Notes: a model not told the origin generated them from the letters alone. Shown: positions 10,109 to 20,710, counted from the stretch's first letter. The stretch: 64,000 nt of DNA from Streptomyces sp. ITFR-16 (GCF_031844705.1 NZ_CP134609.1:3224001-3288000); one strand, 5' to 3'. Numbers and translations are program-made.

Positions 10109-10612
10109 TCAGGCGTCCTTGGACTCCTCGTCGGCCTCGGCCGGCTTGGCGTCCTCGACGGACTCGACCGGGGTCTCGTCCTTCTTGAGGGCGTCTTCCT
10201 TGACCGCACGCTTCGTGGCGGCCTCGGCCTCACCGGTGGCGGCCTGCGCCACGGTCAGGGCCTCGACCAGCTCGATGACGGCCATCGGGGCGTTGTCGCC
10301 ACGACGGTTGCCGATCTTGGTGATGCGGGTGTAACCACCGGGGCGGTTCTCGTACCGCGGGGCGATCTCGGTGAAGAGCGTGTGCACGATGCCCTTGTCC
10401 GTGATCGACTGCAGCACCAGGCGACGGTTGTGGATGTCGCCCTTCTTCGCCTTGGTGATGAAACGCTCGGCGACCGGACGCAGGCGACGGGCCTTGGCCT
10501 CGGTCGTGGTGATGCGGCCGTGCTCGAACAGCGACTTCGCGAGGTTGTTGAGAAGAAGCTTCTCGTGCGCAGCGCTGCCGCCCAGACGGGCACCCTTGGC
10601 GGGCTGAGGCAT
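10109..10612 (-). CDS. rplQ: 50S ribosomal protein L17
   Basis: Large-subunit protein near the polypeptide exit tunnel. The conserved core starts [20 protein letters not shown], which fixes the ATG at 10612; a longer in-frame extension lacks family similarity. The product is 167 residues. The last ~50 residues form an acidic, Ala/Glu-rich tail beyond the ~117-residue core, a common actinobacterial extension. It is the last gene of the alpha operon, about 200 nt after rpoA. Confidence 0.96.
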   Translation of the reverse strand: MPQPAKGARLGGSAAHEKLLLNNLAKSLFEHGRITTTEAKARRLRPVAERFITKAKKGDIHNRRLVLQSITDKGIVHTLFTEIAPRYENRPGGYTRITKIGNRRGDNAPMAVIELVEALTVAQAATGEAEAATKRAVKEDALKKDETPVESVEDAKPAEADEESKDA

Positions 10613-10813
10613 GGTTTTCTCCTTGTGTGCTGCACCGGCCGTATCAGGTACCGGTGTCAGTTCCCGCGCGGCGGTCGCCACACGGAAGTCTTACGAGCCT
10701 GACGGCTGTCATCGGACCTCGGCCCGACATTCCAGCCCGTCCTGCGATTGAGGACAGAGCCTCTGCCCGGTCCGGGGCACGCATCAGACACACGCACCCC
10801 GGCCGGAGGCGAC

Positions 10814-11836
10814 TCAGTACTGCTCGGTCTCCACGAAACCGGCGTCCGCGTCGTCGTCCGCACCGAACGCGTCGGCTGCGGCGGTCGGGTCGAAGCCGGG
10901 AGGCGAGTCCTTCAGCGCCAGGCCCATACCGGCCAGCTTCGCCTTGACCTCGTCGATCGACTTCGCACCGAAGTTGCGGATGTCGAGCAGGTCCGCCTCG
11001 GAGCGGGCCACGAGCTCGCCCACCGAGTGGATGCCCTCGCGCTTGAGGCAGTTGTACGAGCGGACCGTGAGCTCCAGCTCCTCGATCGGCAGCGCCAGAT
11101 CGGCGGCGAGCGCGGCGTCCGTCGGGGACGGGCCCATGTCGATGCCCTCGGCGTCGATGTTGAGCTCGCGCGCCAGACCGAACAGCTCGACCAGGGTCTT
11201 GCCGGCCGACGCCATGGCGTCACGGGGACGCATGGCCTGCTTGGTCTCGACGTCGACGATCAGCTTGTCGAAGTCGGTGCGCTGCTCGACACGGGTCGCC
11301 TCGACCTTGTACGTGACCTTGAGCACCGGCGAGTAGATGGAGTCGACCGGGATCCGGCCGATCTCCTGGCCCACCTGCTTGTTCTGGACGGCGGAGACGT
11401 AGCCGCGACCGCGCTCGACGGTCAGCTCCATCTCCAGCTTGCCCTTGCCGTTCAGCGTGGCCAGGACGAGGTCCGGGTTGTGCACCTCGACACCGGCCGG
11501 CGGGGCGATGTCGGCGGCGGTGACCAGGCCGGGACCCTGCTTGCGCAGGTACATCACGACCGGCTCGTCGTGCTCCGAGGAGACGACCAGCTGCTTGATG
11601 TTGAGGATGAGGTCGGTGACGTCCTCCTTGACGCCCGGCACGGTGGTGAACTCGTGCAGGACACCGTCGATGCGGATGCTGGTGACAGCGGCACCCGGGA
11701 TCGAGGAGAGGAGCGTGCGGCGGAGCGAGTTGCCGAGGGTGTAGCCGAAGCCCGGCTCCAGCGGCTCGATGACGAACCGGGAGCGGAACTCGTCGACGAC
11801 CTCTTCGGTCAGCGACGGACGCTGAGCGATAAGCAT
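10814..11836 (-). CDS. rpoA: RNA polymerase alpha subunit
   Basis: 340 residues. The N-terminal dimerisation domain (about 1-230) contains [21 protein letters not shown] linker leads to the C-terminal domain (about 250-325) with [22 protein letters not shown], which binds UP-element DNA and regulators. Good AAGGAT ribosome-binding site before the ATG. It follows rpsK in the alpha operon, which here lacks rpsD. The ~200-nt gap to rplQ shows no convincing promoter. Confidence 0.98.
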   Translation of the reverse strand: MLIAQRPSLTEEVVDEFRSRFVIEPLEPGFGYTLGNSLRRTLLSSIPGAAVTSIRIDGVLHEFTTVPGVKEDVTDLILNIKQLVVSSEHDEPVVMYLRKQGPGLVTAADIAPPAGVEVHNPDLVLATLNGKGKLEMELTVERGRGYVSAVQNKQVGQEIGRIPVDSIYSPVLKVTYKVEATRVEQRTDFDKLIVDVETKQAMRPRDAMASAGKTLVELFGLARELNIDAEGIDMGPSPTDAALAADLALPIEELELTVRSYNCLKREGIHSVGELVARSEADLLDIRNFGAKSIDEVKAKLAGMGLALKDSPPGFDPTAAADAFGADDDADAGFVETEQY

Positions 11837-11973
11837 GCTGTGATCCTTCAGTCGTGGGCACCCACTATTTGATGCCCGACAGATGTAACAAGGGTACGGG
11901 CGGTACGCCTCCGAAGAGGTGTACCGCCCGGACCCGGCGCTACTGACGCACGGCCGTCACCGGCCGTAGCGGG

Positions 11974-12378
11974 TCAGACGCGACGGCGCTTCGGCGGACG
12001 GCAGCCGTTGTGCGGCGTCGGGGTGACGTCCTGGATCGAACCGACCTCGAGGCCCGTGGCCTGGAGGGAGCGGATCGCGGTCTCGCGGCCGGAGCCCGGA
12101 CCCTTGACGAAGACGTCGACCTTGCGCATGCCGTGCTCCTGCGCGCGGCGGGCGGCCGACTCGGCGGCCATCTGCGCGGCGAAGGGGGTGGACTTGCGCG
12201 AGCCCTTGAAGCCGACGTGGCCGGCGGAGGCCCAGGAGATCACGTTGCCCGAGGGGTCCGTGATCGAGACGATGGTGTTGTTGAACGTGCTCTTGATGTG
12301 CGCGTGGCCGTGAGCGACGTTCTTCTTTTCCTTGCGACGCACCTTCTTGGCTGCGCCCTGACGACCCTTGGGGGGCAT
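11974..12378 (-). CDS. rpsK: 30S ribosomal protein S11
   Basis: Platform protein of 134 residues, contacting 16S rRNA near the E site. Conserved [15 protein letters not shown] and [15 protein letters not shown] segments are present, and the C-terminus [16 protein letters not shown] is canonical. It lies about 100 nt downstream of rpsM. Confidence 0.97.
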   Translation of the reverse strand: MPPKGRQGAAKKVRRKEKKNVAHGHAHIKSTFNNTIVSITDPSGNVISWASAGHVGFKGSRKSTPFAAQMAAESAARRAQEHGMRKVDVFVKGPGSGRETAIRSLQATGLEVGSIQDVTPTPHNGCRPPKRRRV

Positions 12379-12482
12379 GTCTTGACTCCAGATGGAGAGG
12401 GGAGGTGATCGGTCCTACAGCGAAGACCGCTGGATGCTGCGGAGGTCCGGGAACCGGACGCTCGCAGTGCGTCCGCTGAGGA

Positions 12483-12863
12483 CTACTTCTTGCCCGGCTT
12501 CTTCTTACCGGCGATCGCGCGACGCGGACCCTTGCGGGTACGGGCGTTGGTGCTGGTGCGCTGGCCGTGGACCGGCAGACCGCGACGGTGGCGGATGCCC
12601 TGGTAGCAGCCGATCTCGACCTTGCGGCGGATGTCGGCCTGGATCTCGCGGCGGAGGTCACCCTCGGTGCGAAGGTTGGCGTCCACGTACTCGCGGATCT
12701 TGACCAGGTCCTCTTCGGCCAGGTCACGAACGCGGGTGTTCGGGTTCACGCCGGTGGTGGCGAGGATCTCCTTGGACCGGGTGCGCCCGATACCGAAGAC
12801 GTAGGTGAGGGCAACCTCCACGCGCTTTTCGCGCGGGATGTCAACACCTGAAACGCGTGCCAT
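12483..12863 (-). CDS. rpsM: 30S ribosomal protein S13
   Basis: Head protein forming intersubunit bridges and contacting P-site tRNA. 126 residues, with [21 protein letters not shown] at the start, [15 protein letters not shown] in the core and a Lys-rich tail. The 193-nt gap from rpmJ is long for this operon and holds an unusual pair of mutually exclusive hairpins (12901-12943). Confidence 0.97.
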   Translation of the reverse strand: MARVSGVDIPREKRVEVALTYVFGIGRTRSKEILATTGVNPNTRVRDLAEEDLVKIREYVDANLRTEGDLRREIQADIRRKVEIGCYQGIRHRRGLPVHGQRTSTNARTRKGPRRAIAGKKKPGKK

Positions 12864-12900
12864 TCAATGGCTCCAGTTGTTATTTCGGGGGTCTTCCGCA

Positions 12901-12943
12901 GTACCACTCCCGACCGCCGACCTCTCGCTGGGAGAGGTGGTAC
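12901..12943 (-). promoter_or_regulatory. Alternative hairpins in the rpsM leader
   Basis: GTACCAC (12901-12907) can pair with GTGGTAC (12937-12943), while ACCTCTC (12920-12926) can pair with GAGAGGT (12932-12938). The two stems share bases 12937-12938, so they compete in full form. This could be a regulatory leader; it is inferred from pairing only. Confidence 0.35.
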
Positions 12944-13056
12944 GCCCGGGTCCCCGGCCCCCGCCGGAGGTGTCGTCAGCCGTGGCTTGGACGGGCACTG
13001 CGTATGTACGTTTACGTGCGTCGCGCGAAGTACTGCGAGATGCAGGGGGTCGTGCG

Positions 13057-13170
13057 TCAGCCCTGGCGCTGCTTGTGGCGCAGGTTGTCGCAGATGACCA
13101 TGACCCGACCGTGACGGCGGATCACCTTGCACTTGTCGCAGATCTTCTTGACGCTCGGCTTGACCTTCAT
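13057..13170 (-). CDS. rpmJ: 50S ribosomal protein L36 (zinc-ribbon form)
   Basis: A 37-residue protein below the usual ORF-calling size. It begins [17 protein letters not shown] and has the zinc ligands Cys11, Cys14, Cys27 and His32 (C+ form, as opposed to the zinc-free paralogue). It lies between infA and rpsM, its standard position. GGAGAACCTGACATCCC upstream contains a plausible ribosome-binding site. Confidence 0.95.
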   Translation of the reverse strand: MKVKPSVKKICDKCKVIRRHGRVMVICDNLRHKQRQG

Positions 13171-13230
13171 GGGATGTCAGGTTCTCCGGGTCAGTGCCAG
13201 CACCCCGCCGCAGCGGGATGTGGGCAAGAT

Positions 13231-13452
13231 CTACTTGTAGCGGTAGACGATCCGGCCACGCGTCAGGTCGTACGGAGAGAGCTCCACGACGACCCGGTCG
13301 TCCGGGAGGATTCGGATGTAGTGCATCCGCATCTTGCCGGAGATGTGCGCGAGGACCTTGTGACCGTTCTGGAGTTCCACCTTGAACATGGCGTTCGGGA
13401 GGGACTCGATCACGGTGCCCTCAATTTCGATGGCACCTTGCTTCTTGGCCAC
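13231..13452 (-). CDS. infA: Translation initiation factor IF-1
   Basis: A 73-residue OB-fold protein that occupies the ribosomal A site during initiation. The sequence from the GTG at 13452 (read as [17 protein letters not shown]) to the GRIVYRYK end is complete and standard in length. An in-frame upstream extension is rejected because the family starts at AKKQG, and GAAAGGCGAAGC gives a ribosome-binding site. It lies between map and rpmJ. Confidence 0.97.
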   Translation of the reverse strand: MAKKQGAIEIEGTVIESLPNAMFKVELQNGHKVLAHISGKMRMHYIRILPDDRVVVELSPYDLTRGRIVYRYK

Positions 13453-13616
13453 GCTTCGCCTTTCGAATCGGCTACCTTGATCGACTCTCGTCCGCCGTAT
13501 GCGGACACACGGATGCACGAGAGCCGACGAGTCAGTCTACGTCAGCGGACTCCAAAAGACGAATCCGTCAAGTTTGCCCACCGCGGGAGATCCTTAGACC
13601 TCGCGGCGGCGTCCAA

Positions 13617-14453
13617 TCACCCCAGCGGGTCGGGCGCCGCCTCCACGCCGTACTGGGCCAGCTTCTCGCGGCCGCAGTCCGGGGCGGTGAGGACCAGCGG
13701 CCCCTGCTCCGTCAGGGCGATCGAGTGCTCCCAGTGCGAGGACCAGGTGCCGTCGGTGGTGATGACGGTCCACTCGTCCTGGAGCACCTCGGTACGGGCC
13801 GTGCCGAGGGACACCATCGGCTCGATGGCCAGGCACACGCCCGGGACCAGCTTGATGCCCTTGCCGCGCTTGCGGGAGACGTAGTTCAGCAGATGCGGGT
13901 CCATGTGCATCTCGGTGCCGATGCCGTGCCCGCCGTAGTCCTCGATGATCCCGTACTTGCCGGTCGCGGGGCGGGGCTGGCGGCGGATGTAGGACTCGAT
14001 CGCCTTGGAGATGTCGAGGAGCCGGTTGTTCACCTTCATCGCGGCGATGCCGGCCCACATCGACTCCTCGGTCACCCGGGACAGCTCGACGAGCTCCGGA
14101 GCGTGACCGGTGCCGACGAAGGCGGTGTACGCGGCGTCGCCGTGCCAGCCGTCGACGATGGCGCCGGCGTCGATGGAGATGATGTCCCCGTCCTTGAGGA
14201 CCGTCTTGTCGTCCGGGATGCCGTGGACGACGACCTCGTTGACCGAGGTGCAGATCGTCGCGGGGAACCCGCCGTACCCCAGGAAGTTCGACTTCGCCCC
14301 GTGGTCGGCGATCACCTTGCGGGCGACCTGGTCCAGGTCCCGCGTCGTGGCGCCGGGCACCGCCGCCTCACGGGTGGCCGCGTGAATGGCAGCGACCACC
14401 AGCCCCGCCTCACGCATCTTCGCGATCTGCTCGGGGGTCTTGATCTGCACCAT
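13617..14453 (-). CDS. map: Methionine aminopeptidase type I
   Basis: Removes N-terminal methionine from new proteins. 278 residues; the dinuclear metal ligands are visible in SIDAGAIVDGWHGDAAYT (two Asp), GGHGIGTEMHMDP (His), CLAIEPMVS (Glu) and HWEHSIALTEQG (Glu). It lies between adk and infA. A strong 15-bp hairpin (14514-14551) separates it from adk, so map-infA-rpmJ-rpsM may have its own promoter in the remaining 60 nt; I could not pick one confidently. Confidence 0.97.
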   Translation of the reverse strand: MVQIKTPEQIAKMREAGLVVAAIHAATREAAVPGATTRDLDQVARKVIADHGAKSNFLGYGGFPATICTSVNEVVVHGIPDDKTVLKDGDIISIDAGAIVDGWHGDAAYTAFVGTGHAPELVELSRVTEESMWAGIAAMKVNNRLLDISKAIESYIRRQPRPATGKYGIIEDYGGHGIGTEMHMDPHLLNYVSRKRGKGIKLVPGVCLAIEPMVSLGTARTEVLQDEWTVITTDGTWSSHWEHSIALTEQGPLVLTAPDCGREKLAQYGVEAAPDPLG

Positions 14454-14513
14454 TGCGCGGCGCCTTTCTGAGTACGGGGACGGGTGCGGCCTACTCCACG
14501 ATACGGCCGCAAA

Positions 14514-14551
14514 CAGTCGGCCGCGGCGCCCATGGACGCCGCGGCCGACTG
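14514..14551 (-). terminator. Hairpin between adk and map
   Basis: Perfect 15-bp inverted repeat (14514-14528 with 14537-14551), 8-nt loop, 27 nt beyond the adk stop. It would end or attenuate secY-adk transcription. Confidence 0.75.
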
Positions 14552-14577
14552 CACTGCATGTACTACGGGTGTCTCTC

Positions 14578-15234
14578 TCAGCCCTCGTCGGACCGCAGAG
14601 CCTCCATCGCCCGCTCGGTCACGTCGGTGACCTTGCCGAGCGCGGAGATGGTGACCACCAGGTTCTGTGCCCTGTAGTAGTCGATGATCGGCTCGGTCTG
14701 CGTGTGGTAGACCTCGAGCCGGGTGCGGACCGTCTCTTCGCTGTCGTCGTCGCGCTGGTACAGCTCGCCGCCGCAGGTGTCGCAGACACCCTCGGTCTTC
14801 GGCGGGTTGTACGTCACGTGGAAGACGTGCGCGCTCTCGTTGCGGCAGATCCGGCGACCGGCGATCCGCTTCACGACCTCGTCCTCGGGGACCTCCAGGT
14901 CGAGCACCGCGTCCAGCTTTACGCCCTCGTCCTTGAGCATCACATCAAGGGCCTCGGCCTGTCCCACGTTGCGCGGGAAGCCGTCGAGCAGGAAGCCGTT
15001 GACCGCGTCCGGCTGGGACATGCGGTCCTTGGCCATCCCGATCGTGACCTCGTCCGGCACCAACTGCCCCGCGTCCATGAAGGCGCGGGCCTGCTTGCCA
15101 AGGTCGGTGCCCTGACTGATGTTGGCGCGGAAGAGGTCGCCCGTGGAGATGTGCGGAATCGACAGGTTCTTGGCAAGGTACGCAGCCTGCGTTCCCTTGC
15201 CGGCACCCGGCGGGCCGACGAGGACGATTCGCAT
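14578..15234 (-). CDS. adk: Adenylate kinase
   Basis: Balances AMP, ADP and ATP. 218 residues, with N-terminal [11 protein letters not shown]-loop, [13 protein letters not shown] in the AMP-binding part, and a long LID with [15 protein letters not shown], part of a metal-binding-type LID. An earlier Cys lies at RICRNE, but the usual second Cys of the first pair is absent, so metal binding is uncertain. Its ATG overlaps the secY stop by one base (TGATG), indicating translational coupling. Confidence 0.97.
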   Translation of the reverse strand: MRIVLVGPPGAGKGTQAAYLAKNLSIPHISTGDLFRANISQGTDLGKQARAFMDAGQLVPDEVTIGMAKDRMSQPDAVNGFLLDGFPRNVGQAEALDVMLKDEGVKLDAVLDLEVPEDEVVKRIAGRRICRNESAHVFHVTYNPPKTEGVCDTCGGELYQRDDDSEETVRTRLEVYHTQTEPIIDYYRAQNLVVTISALGKVTDVTERAMEALRSDEG

Positions 15235-16553
15235 CAGCGGAGGAACCCTTCGTAATTGCGCTGCTGGAGCTGACTCTCGATCTGCTTCACGGTCTCCAGA
15301 CCCACACCCACGATGATGAGGATGCTCGTCCCGCCGAACGGGAAGTTCTGGTTAGCGCCACCGAAGCCTGCCAACGCCATCGTCGGCACCAGAGCGATCA
15401 GACCCAGGTACAGCGAGCCCGGCCAAGTGATCCTGTTGAGCACGTAGCTCAGGTACTCGGCAGTAGGTCGACCTGCCCGGATACCCGGGATGAAGCCACC
15501 ATACTTCTTCATGTTGTCGGCGACTTCCTCGGGGTTGAACGAAATCGCCACATAGAAGAAGGCGAAGAAGACGATCAACAGGAAGTACGCGGTGATGTAG
15601 TACGGGTGGTCGCCCTTGACGAAGTGGTCCTTGATCCAGGTCGCCCAGCCCGCAGTGGAGTTGGAGAACTGGACGATCAGGGCCGGGATGTAGAGCAGCG
15701 AAGAAGCGAAGATGACGGGAATCACACCCGCCTGGTTCACCTTCAGCGGGATGTAGGTGGACGTACCACCGTACGAACGGCGCCCGATCATGCGCTTCGC
15801 GTACTGCACCGGGATGCGGCGCTGGGCCTGCTCGACGAAGACGACGAGGGCCACCATCACGAAGCCGATCAGGATGACCGTGCCGAACTCGATCCAGCCG
15901 TCCGCCAGCTTGCCGCTGGTCTTGATGGCCCACAGGGCGCCGGGGAAGCTGGCCGCGATCGAGATGAACATCAGGATCGACATGCCGTTGCCGATGCCGC
16001 GGTCGGTGATGAGCTCACCGAGCCACATGACGGCGGCGGTGCCGGCGGTCATCGTGGTGACCATCACGATGGTCGTGAAGATCGAGTGGTTCGGAACGAT
16101 CTGGTCGGCGACGGGGCAGCCGCTGAACAGCGCGCCGCTGGTGGCCGTGGCCACCAGGCCGGTGCCCTGCAGGATGGCGAGTGCGACGGTCAGATAACGC
16201 GTGTACTGCGTGATCTTGGCCTGGCCGGACTGCCCCTCCTTCTTGAGCGCCTCTAGTCGGGGAATCACCACGGTCAGCAGCTGAAGAATGATGCTGGCCG
16301 TGATGTACGGCATGATGCCGAGCGCGAAGATCGTGATCTGCAGCAGTGCACCACCGCTGAACATGTTCACCAGGCCGAAGAGGCTGTTGTTGCCCTTGCT
16401 TGCCTGATCAACACAGGTCTGGACGTTCTCGTAGCTCACTCCCGGAACCGGGATGTGCGCCCCGAGCCGGTAGAGCACGATGATGCCGAGCGTGAAGAAC
16501 AGCTTCTTGCGCAGGTCGGGCGTCTTGAACGCCCGGGCGAACGCGGTGAGCAC
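15234..16553 (-). CDS. secY: Preprotein translocase subunit SecY
   Basis: The channel subunit of the Sec translocon, about 439 residues with ten hydrophobic segments. The start GTG at 16553 ([16 protein letters not shown]) is chosen because GGAGG lies just upstream and homologues begin there; a 24-residue upstream extension is rejected. Conserved [13 protein letters not shown] in a cytoplasmic loop is evident. secY is co-transcribed with adk. A terminator-like hairpin (16709-16743) separates it from rplO. Confidence 0.96.
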   Translation of the reverse strand: MLTAFARAFKTPDLRKKLFFTLGIIVLYRLGAHIPVPGVSYENVQTCVDQASKGNNSLFGLVNMFSGGALLQITIFALGIMPYITASIILQLLTVVIPRLEALKKEGQSGQAKITQYTRYLTVALAILQGTGLVATATSGALFSGCPVADQIVPNHSIFTTIVMVTTMTAGTAAVMWLGELITDRGIGNGMSILMFISIAASFPGALWAIKTSGKLADGWIEFGTVILIGFVMVALVVFVEQAQRRIPVQYAKRMIGRRSYGGTSTYIPLKVNQAGVIPVIFASSLLYIPALIVQFSNSTAGWATWIKDHFVKGDHPYYITAYFLLIVFFAFFYVAISFNPEEVADNMKKYGGFIPGIRAGRPTAEYLSYVLNRITWPGSLYLGLIALVPTMALAGFGGANQNFPFGGTSILIIVGVGLETVKQIESQLQQRNYEGFLR

Positions 16554-16708
16554 GGTGCCTCCTGCGACCCCCGCGCAATGCGTAGAGGTGACGGTCTTGA
16601 GGATCGACGAATACGTAACAGTCAAAGGTCCCCGGACGCATGCGCCCAGGGGTTACCACAGCAACGGACGCCACCTTACCGGCGTACATGCCCCCCTAGG
16701 AACGACCA

Positions 16709-16743
16709 ACCGGGGATGCCCCATATGAGAGGGCATCCCCGGT
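16709..16743 (-). terminator. Hairpin between rplO and secY
   Basis: Perfect 13-bp inverted repeat (16709-16721 with 16731-16743), 9-nt loop, 35 nt past the rplO stop. It marks the end of the spc ribosomal transcript. Confidence 0.75.
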
Positions 16744-16777
16744 CGGATGTTCAGTCCACCGAACTGTCCGAGTTGTC

Positions 16778-17233
16778 TCAGACGAGCTCAGTGACGGTGC
16801 CGCCGGCGGCGGCAATCTTCTCCTTGGCGGAGCCGGAGACGGCGTCAACCGAAACCTGCAGCGCCACGGAGATCTCGCCCTGTCCGAGGACCTTGACGAG
16901 GTGGTTGTTGCGCACAGCGCCCTTGGCGACCAGGTCGGCCACCGTGACCTCTCCACCCTCGGGGTAGAGCGTCGCGAGCTTGTCCAGGTTCACGACCTGG
17001 TACTCGGTGCGGAACGGGTTCTTGAAGCCCTTGAGCTTCGGGAGACGCATGTGGAGGGGCATCTGCCCACCCTCGAAGCGCTCCGGAACCTGGTAACGGG
17101 CCTTGGTGCCCTTGGTACCACGACCAGCGGTCTTACCCTTGGACGCCTCACCACGACCCACACGGGTCTTGGCGGTCTTGGCACCCGGGGCAGGCCGGAG
17201 GTCATGCGCCTTCAGCGGCTTGTTCTCCGCCAT
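16778..17233 (-). CDS. rplO: 50S ribosomal protein L15
   Basis: Late-assembly large-subunit protein. The family start [19 protein letters not shown] sets the ATG at 17233 (151 residues). Next comes the Gly/Lys-rich extended N-terminal segment ([17 protein letters not shown]) and the [18 protein letters not shown] core. It starts one base after the rpmD stop. Confidence 0.96.
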   Translation of the reverse strand: MAENKPLKAHDLRPAPGAKTAKTRVGRGEASKGKTAGRGTKGTKARYQVPERFEGGQMPLHMRLPKLKGFKNPFRTEYQVVNLDKLATLYPEGGEVTVADLVAKGAVRNNHLVKVLGQGEISVALQVSVDAVSGSAKEKIAAAGGTVTELV

Positions 17234-17234
17234 G

Positions 17235-17417
17235 TCAGTCGACCTCCTCAACCGTCACGAGGTGGCGGACGGTGTGCACCATGCCGCGGAACTCGGGGCG
17301 GTCCTCCTTGACAACCACGTCGTGCAGGCGCTTGAGCCCGAGCGAACGAAGGGTGTCGCGGTGGTTCTGCTTGCTGCCGATGTACGACTTCGTCTGCGTG
17401 ATCTTGAGACGGGCCAT
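17235..17417 (-). CDS. rpmD: 50S ribosomal protein L30
   Basis: A 60-residue protein starting [20 protein letters not shown] and ending [10 protein letters not shown], complete and typical. Its ATG shares one base with the rpsE stop (TAATG). Confidence 0.96.
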   Translation of the reverse strand: MARLKITQTKSYIGSKQNHRDTLRSLGLKRLHDVVVKEDRPEFRGMVHTVRHLVTVEEVD

Positions 17418-18022
17418 TACGCACCCGCTCCCGCACGCGCACGGAGCAGAGCCGCGGGGGCGACGTCCTCGAGGGGCAGACCGCGGCGGGCCGCGATCTC
17501 CTCGGGACGCTGCAGGCCCTGGAGGGCCGCCACGGTCGCGTGCACGATGTTGATCGGGTTCGAAGAACCGAGCGACTTCGACAGGATGTCGTGGACGCCG
17601 GCGCACTCGAGAACCGCGCGCACCGGGCCACCGGCGATCACACCGGTACCGGGGGAAGCGGGCTTGAGCAGAACGACGCCCGCAGCCTTCTCGCCCTGGA
17701 TCGGGTGAGGGATGGTGCCCTGGATACGCGGAACCTTGAAGAAGTTCTTCTTGGCCTCTTCAACGCCCTTGGCGATGGCCGCGGGAACTTCCTTGGCCTT
17801 GCCGTATCCGACACCGACGGTGCCGTCACCATCGCCCACCACGACCAGCGCGGTGAAGCTGAAGCGACGACCACCCTTCACAACCTTGGCGACACGGTTG
17901 ATCGCGACGACGCGCTCGACGTACGCGGTCTTCTCGGCGGCAGCTGCGCCGCCGTCACGGCCCTTCCGGTCCCGCCGCTCGCCGCCACCGGCACCGCTTC
18001 CGCGGCGCTGGGGTCCAGCCAT
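17417..18022 (-). CDS. rpsE: 30S ribosomal protein S5
   Basis: Fidelity-related small-subunit protein of 201 residues. A Gly/Arg-rich N-terminal extension (first ~30) precedes the core [21 protein letters not shown], with GYGKAKEVP and the [16 protein letters not shown] helix. The loop where spectinomycin-resistance changes occur (VVKGGRRF) is intact. It overlaps rpmD by one base. Confidence 0.97.
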   Translation of the reverse strand: MAGPQRRGSGAGGGERRDRKGRDGGAAAAEKTAYVERVVAINRVAKVVKGGRRFSFTALVVVGDGDGTVGVGYGKAKEVPAAIAKGVEEAKKNFFKVPRIQGTIPHPIQGEKAAGVVLLKPASPGTGVIAGGPVRAVLECAGVHDILSKSLGSSNPINIVHATVAALQGLQRPEEIAARRGLPLEDVAPAALLRARAGAGA

Positions 18023-18069
18023 TGGATTTACCTCTCTCTGTTACGTCCGCTGTGCGTAGGAACCGGGGC

Positions 18070-18453
18070 TTAGAACTTCAGCCCGGCTTCACGGGCGGCG
18101 TCAGCCAGAGCGGCAATCCGCCCGGCGTACTGGTTACCACCGCGGTCAAACACGACGGCCTCGACGCCTGCGGCCTTGGCACGCTCGGCGACCAGGGCGC
18201 CGACCTGCTTGGCCTGGCTGCTCTTGTCGCCCTCGCCACCACGGATGGAGACGTCCAGGGTCGACGCCGACGCGAGCGTGTGGCCCGCGATGTCGTCGAT
18301 GACCTGAGCCACCATGTGGCGGTTGGAACGCGTCACAACCAAGCGCGGACGCTCCGGCGAACCGGAGATGTGCTTGCGGACGCGGATGTGGCGACGCTTG
18401 AGAGCGGCACGCTTGTACGCGTCGCCCTTGGCGATCTTTACGCCGTATGCCAT
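18070..18453 (-). CDS. rplR: 50S ribosomal protein L18
   Basis: 5S rRNA-binding protein, 127 residues. [19 protein letters not shown] and the terminal [20 protein letters not shown] are conserved. It is spaced 2 nt after rplF in the spc operon. Confidence 0.97.
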   Translation of the reverse strand: MAYGVKIAKGDAYKRAALKRRHIRVRKHISGSPERPRLVVTRSNRHMVAQVIDDIAGHTLASASTLDVSIRGGEGDKSSQAKQVGALVAERAKAAGVEAVVFDRGGNQYAGRIAALADAAREAGLKF

Positions 18454-18455
18454 CG

Positions 18456-18995
18456 CTACTTACCAGCCTTTCCGACCTTGCGGCGGATGACCTCGCCGGC
18501 GTACTTGACGCCCTTGGCCTTGTACGGGTCAGGCTTCCGCAGCTTGCGGATCTTGGCCGCGGTCTCGCCGACCTTCTGCTTGTCGATGCCCTCGACGGTG
18601 AACTTCGTGGGGGACTCCACCTTGAAGGTGATGCCCTCCGGGGCCTCGATCAGGATCGGGTGGCTGTAGCCCAGGGCGAACTCCAGGTTGGAGCCCTTCG
18701 CCTGGACGCGGTAACCGACACCACTGATCTCGAGCGCCTTGATGTATCCCGTGGTCACGCCGGTGATCATGTTCGCCACCAGCGTGCGGGACAGGCCGTG
18801 AAGGGCCTTGTTCTGACGCTCGTCGTTCGGGCGGGCGACGTTCAGGACGCCGTCCTCACCCTTGGTGACCTCGATCGGCGCGGCAACGGTGTGCGAGAGG
18901 GTGCCCTTGGGGCCCTTCACCGCGACCGTACGGCCATCGATGGTGACGTCCACACCGGCGGGAACCTGGATGGGGAGCTTGCCGATTCGCGACAT
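18456..18995 (-). CDS. rplF: 50S ribosomal protein L6
   Basis: 179 residues with the duplicated L6 fold. [17 protein letters not shown] starts it; the second-domain signature [20 protein letters not shown] is complete near the C-terminus. It starts 21 nt after rpsH. Confidence 0.97.
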   Translation of the reverse strand: MSRIGKLPIQVPAGVDVTIDGRTVAVKGPKGTLSHTVAAPIEVTKGEDGVLNVARPNDERQNKALHGLSRTLVANMITGVTTGYIKALEISGVGYRVQAKGSNLEFALGYSHPILIEAPEGITFKVESPTKFTVEGIDKQKVGETAAKIRKLRKPDPYKAKGVKYAGEVIRRKVGKAGK

Positions 18996-19016
18996 GAGCT
19001 ATTCCTCCGTTCCCGA

Positions 19017-19415
19017 CTACCAGACGTAGGCGAGGACTTCCCCACCTACGCCCTTCTTGCTGGCCTGCTGGCCGGTCAGGAGACCGTGGGACGTGGAGAT
19101 GATCGCCACGCCCAGGCCGCCGAGGACCTTCGGCAGGTTGGTGGACTTTGCGTATACACGCAGACCCGGCTTCGAGATTCGCTTGATGCCGGCGATCGAG
19201 CGCTCGCGGTTCGGGCCGAACTTCAGCTCGAGGACGAGGTTCTTGCCGACCTCGGCGTCCTCGACCTTCCAGCCGGTGATGAAGCCCTCCTGCTGGAGGA
19301 TCTCCGCGATGTGCGACTTGATCTTGCTGTGCGGCATCGTGACGTCGTCGTGATACGCCGAGTTCGCGTTACGCAGACGCGTGAGCATGTCTGCGATGGG
19401 ATCAGTCATGGTCAT
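19017..19415 (-). CDS. rpsH: 30S ribosomal protein S8
   Basis: 16S rRNA-binding assembly protein, 132 residues, starting [17 protein letters not shown] with the conserved [20 protein letters not shown] loop at the end. In E. coli S8 is the autogenous repressor of the spc operon. Here a 224-nt gap upstream interrupts an otherwise dense operon; it holds a small inverted repeat (19525-19543) but no clear promoter. Confidence 0.97.
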   Translation of the reverse strand: MTMTDPIADMLTRLRNANSAYHDDVTMPHSKIKSHIAEILQQEGFITGWKVEDAEVGKNLVLELKFGPNRERSIAGIKRISKPGLRVYAKSTNLPKVLGGLGVAIISTSHGLLTGQQASKKGVGGEVLAYVW

Positions 19416-19639
19416 GAGTTGGCCTTCGGCCTCTCTCGCCGGGGTTTCCTGTATGCGCCATCCCTCTCCCCACTCAGAGGTGGGACGGGTGCGGTGCGGG
19501 GACCTACGGCGTAGTAAGTCGGTCTTGGGCGGCAGGCGCCCAACCCTGCAAGCCTACGGCATGCGGGGACGGGCTCCTGCCGACCAGATGCTTACCGAGA
19601 GTCTCCGGTGATTCCCAACGCCCAGAGGGCGAGGAGGAA

Positions 19640-19825
19640 TTACCAGGAGCTCTTGGTCACGCCCGGCAGCTCGCCACGGTGAGCCATCTCACGAAGGCAC
19701 ACGCGGCACAGGCCGAACTTGCGGTAGACGGAGTGGGGCCGGCCGCAGCGCTGGCAGCGGGTGTACCCGCGAACGCCGAACTTCGGCTTACGGGCGGCCT
19801 TAGCGATCAGAGCCTTCTTCGCCAC
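19640..19825 (-). CDS. rpsN: 30S ribosomal protein S14, zinc-binding (type Z)
   Basis: A 61-residue S14 with both CXXC pairs (Cys24/Cys27 and Cys40/Cys43), hence the short zinc-containing form rather than the longer zinc-independent paralogue. It starts 2 nt after rplE and ends 224 nt before rpsH. Confidence 0.96.
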   Translation of the reverse strand: MAKKALIAKAARKPKFGVRGYTRCQRCGRPHSVYRKFGLCRVCLREMAHRGELPGVTKSSW

Positions 19826-19827
19826 GG

Positions 19828-20385
19828 TCAGTTCTCCTTGAACGGGAAGCCGAGGTGACGAAGGAGGGCACGACCCTCGTCGTCATTGGTCGCCGTGGTG
19901 ACCACGGTGATGTCCATGCCCCGGACCCGGTCGATCTTGTCCTGGTCGATCTCGTGGAACATGACCTGCTCCGTGAGACCGAAGGTGTAGTTGCCACGGC
20001 CGTCGAACTGCTTGGGCGACAGGCCACGGAAGTCACGGATACGCGGCAGCGCGAGCGACAGCGTACGGTCCAGGAACTCCCACATGCGGTCACCGCGGAG
20101 GGTGACGTGGCAGCCGATCGGCTGCCCCTCGCGCAGCTTGAACTGCGCGATCGACTTGCGGGCCTTGGTGACGGCCGGCTTCTGACCGGTGATCGTGGTG
20201 AGGTCGCGCACGGCGCCATCGATCAGCTTGGAGTCGCGGGCGGCGTCGCCCACACCCATGTTGACCACGATCTTGACCAGACCGGGGATCTGCATGACGT
20301 TCTCGTAGGAGAACTCCTCACGCAGCTTGCCGGCGATTTCCTCGCGGTAGCGCGTCTTCAGACGCGGCGCGGTGGTGGTAGTCAT
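19828..20385 (-). CDS. rplE: 50S ribosomal protein L5
   Basis: 5S rRNA-binding central protuberance protein, 185 residues. [17 protein letters not shown] and [17 protein letters not shown] are conserved. The ATG overlaps the rplX stop by one base (TGATG). Confidence 0.97.
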   Translation of the reverse strand: MTTTTAPRLKTRYREEIAGKLREEFSYENVMQIPGLVKIVVNMGVGDAARDSKLIDGAVRDLTTITGQKPAVTKARKSIAQFKLREGQPIGCHVTLRGDRMWEFLDRTLSLALPRIRDFRGLSPKQFDGRGNYTFGLTEQVMFHEIDQDKIDRVRGMDITVVTTATNDDEGRALLRHLGFPFKEN

Positions 20386-20708
20386 CAGATGTCCTCACCG
20401 GTGCGCTTGGCAACGCGGATCTTGTTGCCCTCGTCGTCAAAGCGGTAGCCGACGCGAGTAACGACCTTCTTGCCGTCCTTCTCAACAACCAGCTGCACGT
20501 TGCTGACGTGGACGGGCGCCTCGGTCGTCACAATGCCACCGGTCTGCGAACCGCGAGCGGTCTGACCGGCCTTCGTGTGCTTCTTGACCCGGTTGACACC
20601 CTCGACGAGGACGCGGTCCTGAGCGGGGTAGGCCACGATGACCTTGCCCTGCTTGCCCTTGTCCTTACCGGTGATGACCTGAACCAGGTCGCCCTTCTTG
20701 ATCTTCAT
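20385..20708 (-). CDS. rplX: 50S ribosomal protein L24
   Basis: Assembly-initiator protein, 107 residues. The KOW motif at the N-terminus ([20 protein letters not shown]) is followed by a typical SH3-like core. It is spaced 2 nt after rplN and overlaps rplE by one base. Confidence 0.97.
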   Translation of the reverse strand: MKIKKGDLVQVITGKDKGKQGKVIVAYPAQDRVLVEGVNRVKKHTKAGQTARGSQTGGIVTTEAPVHVSNVQLVVEKDGKKVVTRVGYRFDDEGNKIRVAKRTGEDI

Positions 20709-20710
20709 GC

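Noticed and set aside
13500..13616. Region between map and infA as a small gene
   Set aside because: Only short frames without a ribosome-binding site or family similarity.
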